The notes below the pieces were generated by a model, which had not been told where the DNA came from, did not search any database, and saw only the letters and a list, made by a program, of their open reading frames with translations. A stretch of DNA of 52,289 nucleotides from Neobacillus niacini (GTDB taxonomy: Bacteria; Bacillota; Bacilli; Bacillales; Cytobacillaceae), in assembly GCF_023715785.1 (NCBI RefSeq), contig NZ_JAMBOX010000025.1:1-52289 (forward strand), given 5' to 3'. Shown one piece after another: positions 8,324 through 15,932 of the stretch (within the stretch, counting starts at the first letter, position 1; every line of letters starts with the position of its first letter). The position numbers were made by a program, and so were the translations under genes.

Positions 8324-8938
8324 TCAATTTAAACGGAATTTTCCTTCTCTTTCCCTCGCCCGAATCAGTTCTTTTGTTTTCGGACTGGTCGGCTTGTAGG
8401 CTGAGTTTGTTTTTTCATTCAGGTAGCGGATGACCTCGGCTACCGGTACTATTTCTGCTGCAGGTGTTGGTGGCATCGATTCGTCTTCGTTGTTATCCAA
8501 CAGCTCATATAAATCGACCAGGGTGTGGCTTGGATCTGCTCCTGGTGCGGTTGTGTCAATATCGACAGCTGGTTCTGGTTTAAGGTCCACTGGCGTGGCT
8601 GCTGGCTCGCCTTCTGTCAAGCACTCCAATTGTTGATAATCGATGGCATACCACTTCGTCTTATCCATCTTCGACCGATTCCAGTTCCCCGATAGAAGCA
8701 ATCCTTGTTTTTCCAGCGAGTGAATGGTCCGTTTGATTGTGCTTTCGGACCAGAACGGAAGCTGTTCCTGCCAATTCTTATACGTGTTAAAAATCCACTT
8801 CCGCCCTTCGATCACATGTCTGCTGGCATGGACCCAATAATGGATTTGCTGCAAAATCACAGCTTCGTTCAAGCCGAGTTTCACTGCCAGTGATGGGATG
8901 ATCATCACCGGGTTTTCGTTGATCAATAATTTGCTCAC
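8324..8938 (-). pseudogene. phage-type replication protein, C-terminally truncated
   Basis: 204 residues from GTG 8938, which follows GAGGAGGGTAAC; the ATG at 9007 lacks an RBS. The N-terminal part (MIIPSLAVKLGLNEAVILQQ, WSESTIKRTIHSLEKQGLL) is a winged-helix module typical of phage DnaD-like/initiator proteins. A Pro/Ala/Asp-rich linker follows, then VAEVIRYLNEKTNSAYKPTS, the start of the conserved phage C-terminal domain (Phg_2220_C). That domain normally continues about 60 residues with FKKVI and W-containing motifs, but here it ends at RAREREGKFRLN. No other phage genes are nearby, so this is a prophage relic. It may still be translated. Confidence 0.65.
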
Positions 8939-9085
8939 CCTGTTACCCTCCTCTTTTTGTGTAGCCAATGGAATGGTTCCGCCTTCTTGAGTGGCTGACC
9001 GATGCATCGGCTCATCCGCTTCACCCTCTATATATGGGTTAGGACATAATTAGGACAGGATGGGAATAAAAATTTTTTGTGAGTT

Positions 9086-9250
9086 GTTTTTTTATTTGCG
9101 GATAAGGTGTTTTTACTTGCGGATAAGCGATTTTTATTTGCAGATAGACTTTTTATTTGCGAAAAAGCTGCTTTTATTTGCGGAAAATGACGTTTTTATT
9201 TGCGAAAATGATAGCTTTATTTGCGCAAATGCGGTTTTTATTTGCGGTTT
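9086..9250. repeat. array of eight TTTTTATTTGCG repeats, about 21-bp period
   Basis: TTGC cores start at 9096, 9117, 9138, 9157, 9178, 9200, 9221 and 9242, giving spacings of 21, 21, 19, 21, 22, 21 and 21. Each is preceded by a T-tract (TTTTTATTTGCGG consensus). The array sits 150 bp upstream of the replication-protein start. On the minus strand one frame encodes degenerate heptads (QIKTAFA, QIKLSFS, QIKTSFS, ANKSSFF). A related five-unit array lies at 20361-20460. Confidence 0.9.
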
Positions 9251-9354
9251 CGTGCTCTGCGGAAAAAATATATATTTCTCTGTCGTAATCTCTGGTATTG
9301 CTTGGTTCGGGATTGTTTCATCCACGATGCAGACTTCTATGGCAGATAGGTCAT

Positions 9355-9407
9355 ACTGAGCTATCATGGCTCAGTGTACCATTTATCATTGGCTCGATTT
9401 GAGCCAT
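9355..9407. other. two adjacent hairpins
   Basis: ACTGAGC-TATCAT-GGCTCAGT (about 9355-9375) and ATTGGCTC-GATTT-GAGCCATAAAT (about 9383-9407) are inverted repeats directly before a terminator-like repeat. Possible transcript end structures. Confidence 0.5.
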
Positions 9408-9422
9408 AAATGGATCAAAAAA

Positions 9423-9470
9423 ATGTGCCAGTCACCTTCCCATAATTGGGATGGTGCCTGGCACATTTTT
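9423..9470 (-). repeat. GTGCCAGGCAC terminator-like repeat, copy 2
   Basis: AAATGTGCCAG-TCACC pairs with GGTGCCTGGCACATTT, with one unpaired base and A/T-runs on both sides. It lies just past the Cse60-like gene and probably terminates it. Confidence 0.8.
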
Positions 9471-9482
9471 TAAAAATAGCCG

Positions 9483-9680
9483 TTATTTCTTGAAAATGAT
9501 CAATGCCGTATATTTTGAATCTGGATTAACCCCATATTCCGTATGACTGCTAACATCTAGTGGCGTAGCATTGTATTTTATATCAATCAGTTTCCCGTCC
9601 TCTAATGTGCCTAGAAACTCATTCACTTTACGAATTAATTCTGCAAAGTCGATACTTTGGAACCCTTCTACCTCGTACAT
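9483..9680 (-). CDS. Cse60-like sporulation protein
   Basis: 65 residues from ATG 9680, which has GGGAG 9 nt upstream; the longer ORF start at 9698 lies in the RBS. FAELIRKVNEFLGTLEDGKL and IDIKYNATPLDV followed by KYTALIIFKK match the pattern of Cse60 (about 60 residues, made under sporulation sigma-E in B. subtilis, function unknown): a helix, then an IKDIKY strand, then a SALIIYK strand. Family assignment is by pattern only. Confidence 0.5.
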   Translation of the reverse strand: MYEVEGFQSIDFAELIRKVNEFLGTLEDGKLIDIKYNATPLDVSSHTEYGVNPDSKYTALIIFKK

Positions 9681-9895
9681 TGATTTCTCTCCCATCAACT
9701 TTGATCATTGCCAACGAACCGCTGACCCTTATAGTCAACCTATTAACGCTATTTAAAACATCTAGTGAAAAATAAAATGGTTGTGAAAGATTGTAGAAAC
9801 GTTCAATAGAGTGGGGAAAATGAAGATTAAGATGTAATTGTTCTATTTAAAATGTTGATTAAAAAAGAGCAGATACGACATTCTTAAGTACAAAT

Positions 9896-10372
9896 TTAGC
9901 TGACCTGGTCGTTTAACATATCTGCTGCCTGATGATCAGTGATTCCTTTTATGAGACCAAGTTCACCAATAAAGATTTTCCGTGCACTTTCGAGCATCTG
10001 TTTTTCGCTTGAATTAAGTGACTTCTTTTTGTTTATTCGCAATAAATCACGAACCACTTCCGCTCCATCTTTCATTCCGCCAGTTTTCAATTTTTCGGTA
10101 TTAATTTTGTATCGTTCTTTCATTGAAAGATTTGTATTGGTTTCCCCATGATGAAATATCTCCATCACTTCTTCGAGTGTATGATCGTCTGAGACGATGC
10201 GAATCCGTGCATTTTTTTCTTTCCCAAGCGGGATCATAACCTGCATTTTAATGATTTTCATTTTTATAATATAGTACGGTCGTTTCTCCCCGAGGATTTC
10301 CTTTTCTTCTATCGCTTCAATAACTCCGGCACCTTGTGTTGGATAAACAATGTAATCACCAATTTGAAACAA
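9896..10372 (-). CDS. carD: CarD-family transcriptional regulator
   Basis: 158 residues. TTG start at 10372 after GGAGGTG. The N-terminal CarD/RID domain (FQIGDYIVYPTQGAGVIEAI, PYYIIKM, MIPLGKEKNARIRIV) binds the RNA polymerase beta subunit in known CarD/CdnL proteins. The C-terminal half is helical and contacts promoter DNA (RYKINTEKLKTGG, AEVVRDLLRINKKKSLNSSE, KQMLESARKIFIGELGLI). Bacilli carry this as YdeB. It is monocistronic. Confidence 0.9.
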   Translation of the reverse strand: MFQIGDYIVYPTQGAGVIEAIEEKEILGEKRPYYIIKMKIIKMQVMIPLGKEKNARIRIVSDDHTLEEVMEIFHHGETNTNLSMKERYKINTEKLKTGGMKDGAEVVRDLLRINKKKSLNSSEKQMLESARKIFIGELGLIKGITDHQAADMLNDQVS

Positions 10373-10461
10373 CTAAACACCTCCGAAATTTGAAATCCTC
10401 TTTATTATATCACATATATTATTTTTATCAAAATTATTATTTTATCACCACTAATTATTAG

Positions 10462-10620
10462 TTGTCAATAATTTTATTGCCTTTTTTCAAACAAAATTGC
10501 CATAATATTTGTCTCGCAGGTTTGAAGGATTTTTTTAGAAATTTAGATCCCGAAATTGGCCAATTAAAATTTATTGTTCCAGATTCAGTTTCTTCGCATA
10601 AAGTTAAGGATAAGGAGTGA
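10462..10620 (+). CDS. possible short ORF upstream of a hypothetical gene
   Basis: An open frame after TAG 10459 encodes about 50 residues, including LAGLKDFFRNLDPEIGQLKF and IVPDSVSSHKVKDKE, ending TGA 10618-10620, 6 bp before the next gene. Composition is coding-like, but the only starts are TTG (10462 or 10477) with no clear RBS. It may be the 3' remnant of a deleted gene. Confidence 0.2.
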   Translation: MSIILLPFFKQNCHNICLAGLKDFFRNLDPEIGQLKFIVPDSVSSHKVKDKE

Positions 10621-10626
10621 AACAAT

Positions 10627-10926
10627 ATGATAAACAGACAGGTACAGTTTGATATCGATACACTCAAAATGATCAAAAATCGACTCGATTACATTTACTC
10701 CATTGCAAGAAAGTACAACAATGACAACCCTGAATTAATGGACACGATTGAGGGGTTGGCTGTCATTGCCAATATGTTTGCAACGAATCAATTAGAGGAA
10801 CTAAAAGGCACTGAAGCACCATCGAGCCCTCAAGGCGCCATTGTGAGCAAGCTAGGGAACCCCTGCTCCAGGATGAAGGAATATGAAAACCAAAAAACCA
10901 ATGACTTCCCCGCTTGGAAGCTCTAA
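10627..10926 (+). CDS. hypothetical helical protein
   Basis: 99 residues. ATG 10627 follows AAGGAGTGAAACAAT, a strong RBS. The first half is helical (IDTLKMIKNRLDYIYSIARK, ELMDTIEGLAVIANMFATNQ); the second half is polar and looks disordered (GTEAPSSPQGAIVSK). Soluble, no membrane span or metal motif. Family not recognised. It ends in front of a long hairpin. Confidence 0.6.
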   Translation: MINRQVQFDIDTLKMIKNRLDYIYSIARKYNNDNPELMDTIEGLAVIANMFATNQLEELKGTEAPSSPQGAIVSKLGNPCSRMKEYENQKTNDFPAWKL

Positions 10927-10965
10927 TCATTGACTGATTATTTTCTTTTGATTTTCTAGAACTAT

Positions 10966-11063
10966 TATTTGCCATAAAAGCAAACAGGCCCTGCACAGTA
11001 AAAAAATCCCACGATTTCAACTGTGCAAGGCCTTTGTTTGAACCATTGCTATTTGCCATAAAA
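10966..11063. terminator. long imperfect hairpin flanked by 14-bp direct repeats
   Basis: CAAACAGGCCCTGCACAGT (10981-10999) pairs with ACTGTGCAAGGCCTTTGTTTG (11020-11040) with a bulge. It is bracketed by direct copies of TATTTGCCATAAAA at 10966-10979 and 11050-11063. It lies between convergent genes, so it can act as a bidirectional terminator. The flanking repeats make it resemble a tiny inserted element. Confidence 0.65.
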
Positions 11064-11095
11064 ATACACCCCAAAGGTAATGCCACTTTGTCTCT

Positions 11096-11713
11096 TTATT
11101 CTTTTTCTGTATGGGCAAACGGAATAAATAACCTTAATTTTAATAAACCCAGGCAAAAATAAGCGAAGGATCCGATTAAAACAATCAGCCATACTTGTTC
11201 GACAATAGGTGTATTCCATATACCCAAAAAATACAATAAGGCCGGGATCGTAAGTGTTACCCATGATTGAATGATAGCGACCATCCCTAGATAATGGTCA
11301 ATCTTCATTTGCATTGAATTGGACAAAAAGAATAAAAACCACAGAAAAGCCCACATTCCCCATGTAATCGCACTGACGGCATCATGGAATTGGATGATGG
11401 ATGTTAACGTATAGACAACCGCTATGATCGCCACCCATAAACTAAACCAACCGAGTCCCCTGCCATCAAGTCCTTTCAACGCGGTAACCCCAACGTACAA
11501 AAAGGTTAAACCAAATAAAAAGATCACGCCATTACTATATAAGTCCCAATGATCTTGATCTGAGACCATAAGTAAATAAAACGGATTAATCACTTGTATG
11601 ACGCCTACAAACAGGTTAAAGACCCCAACACTTTTTGCTTCTGCTTTTCCCATTAGCATCAAACCATTTAGAAATAAAACCGCTCCCGAAAGAAATAATC
11701 CGACGAAACTCAT
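11096..11713 (-). CDS. AmiS/UreI-family urea/amide channel
   Basis: 205 residues with about seven membrane segments, starting MSFVGLFLSGAVLFLNGLML. The family signature is the early GAVLFLNGLMLMGK helix, VFNLFVGVIQVINPFYLL and the mid-protein AITWGMWAFLWFLFFL segment. Members conduct urea or short-chain amides across the inner membrane and are usually linked to urease or amidases. No such enzyme lies in this window, so the substrate is open. It is separated from nupC by a terminator and probably transcribed alone. Confidence 0.85.
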   Translation of the reverse strand: MSFVGLFLSGAVLFLNGLMLMGKAEAKSVGVFNLFVGVIQVINPFYLLMVSDQDHWDLYSNGVIFLFGLTFLYVGVTALKGLDGRGLGWFSLWVAIIAVVYTLTSIIQFHDAVSAITWGMWAFLWFLFFLSNSMQMKIDHYLGMVAIIQSWVTLTIPALLYFLGIWNTPIVEQVWLIVLIGSFAYFCLGLLKLRLFIPFAHTEKE

Positions 11714-11766
11714 ATTTTTTGTTGTGGCAAAGATTTTCCCACAACCTTCCCTCCTTCAAAAAAGGA

Positions 11767-11811
11767 AAAAGCAGTTTTCGCTCCTCTAAGGATGAAAAAT
11801 GCTTTTTCTTT
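11767..11811 (-). terminator. terminator of nupC
   Basis: GAAAAAGCA and TGCTTTTTC arms enclose a longer loop just past the nupC stop codon. T-rich sequence follows on the minus strand. Confidence 0.6.
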
Positions 11812-11814
11812 CAT

Positions 11815-12996
11815 TTATAAAACGATACTTACTACCACACCCGATAATACACTTACTAAAGTGGCACCATATAAAAGTTTTAAACCAAATTTAGCCACAA
11901 CGTTACCCTTTTTCTCATTAAGGCTTTTTACTGCTCCTGCAATAATCCCGATTGATGAAAAATTGGCGAATGAAACAAGGAAAACAGAAATAATTCCCAA
12001 TGTACGAGGGCTAAACGAACTTGCAATTTTTGATAAGTCCATCATGGCGACAAATTCATTCGTTACAAGCTTTGAGGCCATAATCCCGCCTGCTTGTACC
12101 GCCTCTGAAAATGGAATTCCCATGATAAACGCAATCGGCGAAAAGATATATCCTAATATCTCTTGGAATGTAATATGGAAAACTAGATCAAAAACATTAT
12201 TAATCGCAGCCATTAAGGCAACAAATCCAATTAACATGGCACCGACAATCACTGCTACTTTAAAACCATCCAGAATGTATTCACCTAACATTTCGAAAAA
12301 GCTCTGCTTTTCTACGTCCTGAATCTCCAGAATATCCTCGCTTGGATCCACCTTATAAGGGTTAATAATTGAAGTGATAATAAAACCGCCAAATAAATTC
12401 AGAACAAGTGCCGTGACCACGTATCTTGGTTCGATCATGGTCATATAAGCACCGACAATCGACATCGAAACGGTGGACATCGCGGATGCACAAAGAGTAT
12501 ATAAACGATGGGCAGGCAAGAGACCCAGCTGCTTTTTCACCGTAATAAACACTTCCGATTGACCAATCATCGCCGAAGCAACCGCGTTATAAGATTCCAA
12601 TTTCCCCATGCCATTCACTTTGCTGAGTAATAAACCAATTAGTCTCATAATAAACGGCAGGATTTTCAAGTACTGGAATATTCCAATTAGCACCGAAATA
12701 AACACGATCGGCAGCAATACATTTAGGAAGAATGGAAAAGCTCCTTCATTGGTCATTCCGCCGAACACAAACGATACCCCGGCATTTGCATATTCCAATA
12801 ATTTAGTAAAGACCCCGGCAAATCCTTTAATTAATCCTAGGCCCAAAGTGGTATTTAATAATAACGTTGCCAATATCATTTGAATAATGACCATAAGAAT
12901 AATCGGTTTTATTTTGATGTTCTTCCGATTATTGCTTACCAAGTATGCAAGTGCAAAAACAACAAGCAATCCGATAACCGCAATGATGTATTTCAT
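11815..12996 (-). CDS. nupC: NupC-type concentrative nucleoside transporter
   Basis: 393 residues of the CNT family, importing nucleosides with protons or sodium. N-terminal Nucleos_tra2_N helices (IIAVIGLLVVFALAYLVSNN), a central gate domain (VNGMGKLESYNAVASAMIGQ, SEVFITVKKQLGLL), and the C-terminal transport domain with GGIMASKLVTNEFVAM and FSPRTLGIISVFLVSFANFS. Length equals B. subtilis NupC (393). It is preceded by a stretch with a palindromic operator at 13225. The usual partners deoC and pdp are absent. Confidence 0.92.
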   Translation of the reverse strand: MKYIIAVIGLLVVFALAYLVSNNRKNIKIKPIILMVIIQMILATLLLNTTLGLGLIKGFAGVFTKLLEYANAGVSFVFGGMTNEGAFPFFLNVLLPIVFISVLIGIFQYLKILPFIMRLIGLLLSKVNGMGKLESYNAVASAMIGQSEVFITVKKQLGLLPAHRLYTLCASAMSTVSMSIVGAYMTMIEPRYVVTALVLNLFGGFIITSIINPYKVDPSEDILEIQDVEKQSFFEMLGEYILDGFKVAVIVGAMLIGFVALMAAINNVFDLVFHITFQEILGYIFSPIAFIMGIPFSEAVQAGGIMASKLVTNEFVAMMDLSKIASSFSPRTLGIISVFLVSFANFSSIGIIAGAVKSLNEKKGNVVAKFGLKLLYGATLVSVLSGVVVSIVL

Positions 12997-13224
12997 AGTT
13001 AGTCCTCCAAAAGATGTAATAATCTATCGCTGTATTCGCTTTCATCATCAACAAAAAATTTATTTTGTTAAGTCCTTAGAAGAAAAAAACCCAGGCAGTA
13101 ATTCATCCAATACAATGGCATCTGCTCCTGCTGCAAATTACATCAACCATTCTCATGGAAGCGCACCTCTTTTTATAAAAAAAAAATTTATGTTGTATAT
13201 AAATTAAATACCAGAATCCAAAGG

Positions 13225-13243
13225 TTAGATGTCAGACGTCTAA
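13225..13243. promoter_or_regulatory. candidate operator upstream of nupC
   Basis: TTAGATGTC-A-GACGTCTAA is a 9-bp inverted repeat with one mismatch and a 1-nt centre. The GTCAGAC core is typical of GntR/FadR-family sites. It is about 230 bp before nupC, with only degenerate sequence between (13060-13165 looks like a broken gene). Confidence 0.45.
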
Positions 13244-13341
13244 CTCGTTTTGCGAACAACTACATTCTACTCCTATCCTACTAATGTTGTAAACCCTTTC
13301 TTTTTTGTAATTAATGGTAAAGCTTTTTAATAACATCAAAA

Positions 13342-13366
13342 AAACTTGCCGCAGAATGGCAAGTTT
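13342..13366 (-). terminator. terminator of the MFS gene
   Basis: AAACTTGCC (13342-13350) and GGCAAGTTT (13358-13366) form a perfect 9-bp stem with a 7-nt loop. On the minus strand it runs into TTTTTTGATG. Confidence 0.85.
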
Positions 13367-13422
13367 CTTATTTCAAATTGTGAAGCTATGCGGTTATTTC
13401 ATCTTTTGCTAATGGACGTGTT

Positions 13423-14616
13423 CTACTCTTCAGTAATATACTTCTTACTTAGTAAACTGTTTACTTTTTCTGAGCTTAACAGCATGACTGCCACAAACAT
13501 TACCATGCAGATTGGGAAAATTCCAATCGTTGAACGAGACGCAATGAACCCTAGAAGTGGCGGTAAGAAGGTAGTGCCTGTATAGGCAACTGCCATTTGA
13601 TAGCCCATAATGGTCTGAGAATGTTTTTTCCCGAAACGTGCAGGTGTTTCATGCAGCATACACGGAAAAATCGGTGCCAATCCCAGTCCCACGATAATAA
13701 AACCAACTAGAGAAAAAGTGGCGGGCAATGGTAAAAATAGAATAATCGCACCCGTTAATGCGATCATTTGTCCCCCGCGGATAAGGGTTCGATTCGTCGT
13801 TTTAAACGTAATAAAACCGGTTACGAATCTGCCAATTGTGATTCCGGCGTAATAGAAGGAAACCCATTGTGCAGCAGTTGCCGCGCTTAAGCCTTTGATA
13901 TTAACCAAGAAACTGCTTCCCCAAAGTCCCATTGTTGCTTCAACCCCACAATAGAACAAGAAGGAGACCAGAGCCAGTTTCACTCCTTTTATTTTTATTG
14001 GTGTCACATTTTCATCTACAATTAAACTTGTATCAACTTCAGACTCTACAGTGATAGGGTGGTTTTTTGTTACTCTGTTCCATAGGGGTAAAGTGGTGAG
14101 AAGGATGATGACTAACCCAAACTGAATCGCAGCTATGCAAAAATATCCACTTCTCCAAACATCTTGACCTGACATAAACTGAGCCATAATGATTGGCCCA
14201 AGTGTAGCTCCGACTCCCCAAAAACAATGTAACCAACTCATGTGATGGGCTTTATAATGGATTGAAACAAAATCGTTTAAACCCGCATCAACAGCTCCTG
14301 CTCCCAGTCCCAGTGGGATGGCACAGACAATGAACCAACCCACTGAGGGCGCAAAATGAAATCCCAGTAACGCACCGGCTGTCATGAAGACACTCACTGC
14401 GGTGACTTTGCCGGTGCCGAACCGTTTCAGTACCTTCCCACTAACTAAGCTTGAGAGTATGGTACCACCCGCAATCGTCATAAAAAGTAGTCCCGCTGTC
14501 TCAAGTGGCGCCCCCAGGTCCGTTTGCATTACAGGCCACGCCGCACCCAGCAAGGAATCAGGCAGCCCTAAGCTGATAAACGCCAAATAAATAATGATTA
14601 AAAGGATGGTTGTCAT
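13423..14616 (-). CDS. MFS transporter (12 TM, FucP/FHS-like)
   Basis: 397 residues from ATG 14616, which follows GCGAGGAATACAT; the ATG at 14640 has no RBS. Twelve membrane segments. Start IYLAFISLGLPDSLLGAAWP, MFS loop motif GKVLKRFGTGKVTAV, and GAGAVDAGLNDFVSIHYKAH and LHCFWGVGATLGPI as in the sugar-porter-like FHS branch. Substrate unknown, probably a sugar or small metabolite. Two perfect palindromes lie just upstream, so expression is likely repressed by a dedicated regulator. Confidence 0.85.
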   Translation of the reverse strand: MTTILLIIIYLAFISLGLPDSLLGAAWPVMQTDLGAPLETAGLLFMTIAGGTILSSLVSGKVLKRFGTGKVTAVSVFMTAGALLGFHFAPSVGWFIVCAIPLGLGAGAVDAGLNDFVSIHYKAHHMSWLHCFWGVGATLGPIIMAQFMSGQDVWRSGYFCIAAIQFGLVIILLTTLPLWNRVTKNHPITVESEVDTSLIVDENVTPIKIKGVKLALVSFLFYCGVEATMGLWGSSFLVNIKGLSAATAAQWVSFYYAGITIGRFVTGFITFKTTNRTLIRGGQMIALTGAIILFLPLPATFSLVGFIIVGLGLAPIFPCMLHETPARFGKKHSQTIMGYQMAVAYTGTTFLPPLLGFIASRSTIGIFPICMVMFVAVMLLSSEKVNSLLSKKYITEE

Positions 14617-14682
14617 ATGTATTCCTCGCTTGTCGTTCATTTTTTATCAATACTAATTCAACCCATTTGATTAACCTAAATA

Positions 14683-14706
14683 ACTTATTAAAAACCTTTA
14701 ATAAGT
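14683..14706. promoter_or_regulatory. operator 1 upstream of the MFS gene
   Basis: ACTTATTAAA-AACC-TTTAATAAGT is a perfect 10-bp inverted repeat with a 4-nt centre, 67 bp upstream of the MFS start. Confidence 0.7.
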
Positions 14707-14720
14707 ATGCAATAATATAG

Positions 14721-14742
14721 CTTATTAAAATTGTTTAATAAG
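14721..14742. promoter_or_regulatory. operator 2 upstream of the MFS gene
   Basis: CTTATTAAA-ATTG-TTTAATAAG repeats the arms of operator 1 exactly. The two centres are 37 bp apart, about 3.5 helical turns. Twin identical sites suggest cooperative binding of a dimeric regulator. Its gene is not in the neighbourhood. Confidence 0.7.
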
Positions 14743-14790
14743 TTATTTTATACTATAGCATACAAACAATCGGTCATCAATAACCAATAA

Positions 14791-14836
14791 AATATGCCAG
14801 AAGCTACCCATTTTTTGGTGGCGCCTGGCACTTTTA
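14791..14836 (-). repeat. GTGCCAGGCAC terminator-like repeat, copy 3 (degenerate)
   Basis: TATGCCAGAAGCTACCC pairs imperfectly with GGTGGCGCCTGGCAC. It ends at the stop of the EamA transporter gene. Confidence 0.6.
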
Positions 14837-14837
14837 T

Positions 14838-15779
14838 TTATATAGGAGGACTGACGTTGTTTACCCCTTGTGTCTCAATTGCAGGGCATTGTTGTTTTGA
14901 TCCAAACATGTTGATGACGATGACACCCGCAATGGCGAGTGTTCCGCCAATGAGGGAAGCGGTATTTGGCCATTCATTCAACCATAGCCACGCAACTAGG
15001 ATCACAACAAGAGGTTCAAGATATAACATGCTTGTAACAGAGCTCGATTTCCCAGCGGACAGAGCCATGCCCCAGGTGACATACGCGATAGCGGTTGGGA
15101 AAAGCCCGATATAAAGCGTAGATAGATGCGCCTCTACTGTTGCATGTTGAATCTCTTGGAGCAGACCCGGAAAAAAGATGACAAAGGGAATCGTCCCAAT
15201 CCAGGTAAAATACGCTGTCAATTCCATTGATGAATAACGGCTTAAGAGCGGCTTCTGATAGGCGAACAGCACGGCGGTTGCGGCAGCTGCCATCAGAAGG
15301 AGCAGCACACCCATCGTACTCCCGGAGGCAGGTCCTGATGACCCAATCGAAATGACGCCAATGCCGATAAAGCCGAGCACCAACCCAAGCCAGCCAAACA
15401 CGCCCATTCGTTCTTTTAAAATAAACACCGCAATGAGCGATGTAAAAATCGGGGCTGCAGCAATCAGCATTCCTGCTGTTCCAGCTGACACGTATCGCAC
15501 CCCGAAGGTCGCCCCGATATGATAAACGCTAATCCCGACTAATCCTAAAATGGTAATCTTTAAAAGATCCTCTTTTTGAGGCAACCGAATTTTTACCCAC
15601 GGACTCAGGGCAAAGCTCACGAAGAGTGCAGATGCGATTAGATATCGACTGAGAATGAGCGGCCCCGGTGTATATCCCTCCTGGAATACCGACCGAATCA
15701 CGGGAAACGATGACCCCCAGATGATAATCGTAATCGAAGCCATCACAAATGCTTTAATGTTCAAAATCCCCATCCCCAT
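14838..15779 (-). CDS. EamA/DMT-family transporter
   Basis: About 313 residues, ten membrane segments in two EamA repeats. First repeat: IIIWGSSFPVIRSVFQEGYT ... GTAGMLIAAAPIFTSLIAVF then KERMGVFGWLGLVLGFIGIG. Second repeat: TSMLYLEPLVVILVAWLWLN then IGGTLAIAGVIVINMFG. These export amino acids or other small metabolites; the substrate here is unknown. The start is ambiguous: ATG 15779, ATG 15773 or TTG 15764 around a GGGGATGGGG stretch. Confidence 0.88.
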   Translation of the reverse strand: MGMGILNIKAFVMASITIIIWGSSFPVIRSVFQEGYTPGPLILSRYLIASALFVSFALSPWVKIRLPQKEDLLKITILGLVGISVYHIGATFGVRYVSAGTAGMLIAAAPIFTSLIAVFILKERMGVFGWLGLVLGFIGIGVISIGSSGPASGSTMGVLLLLMAAAATAVLFAYQKPLLSRYSSMELTAYFTWIGTIPFVIFFPGLLQEIQHATVEAHLSTLYIGLFPTAIAYVTWGMALSAGKSSSVTSMLYLEPLVVILVAWLWLNEWPNTASLIGGTLAIAGVIVINMFGSKQQCPAIETQGVNNVSPPI

Positions 15780-15886
15780 CTACAATTCACATATTCTCAA
15801 GGTTATCACGGCAAAAGAATAGTAGCAATCATTATCGAAATAGACTGGCAAATAAAATGATGGGAAATTACCGCTTAAATAAAGAG

Positions 15887-15927
15887 TCAGCCACCTTCCT
15901 TTACCTGGAGGGTGGCTGGCACTTTAT
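15887..15927 (-). repeat. GTGCCAGGCAC-family repeat, copy 4 (variant)
   Basis: GTCAGCCACCTTCC pairs with GGAGGGTGGCTGGCAC. It is immediately downstream of the HD-GYP gene, so probably its terminator. Confidence 0.65.
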
Positions 15928-15932
15928 TCTTA

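Noticed and set aside
9086..9250. CRISPR array
   Set aside because: Units are about 21 bp with no spacer of constant length and no cas genes.
9134..9367. Minus-strand ORF with QIK/ANK heptads
   Set aside because: The heptads follow from the 21-bp DNA period; no RBS or recognisable domain precedes them. Kept only as a repeat observation.
13060..13165. Short coding-like segment (MRMVDVI in one frame, AGADAIVLDELLPG in another)
   Set aside because: Too short and split to assign; the start resembles pyrimidine-nucleoside phosphorylase but the rest does not.
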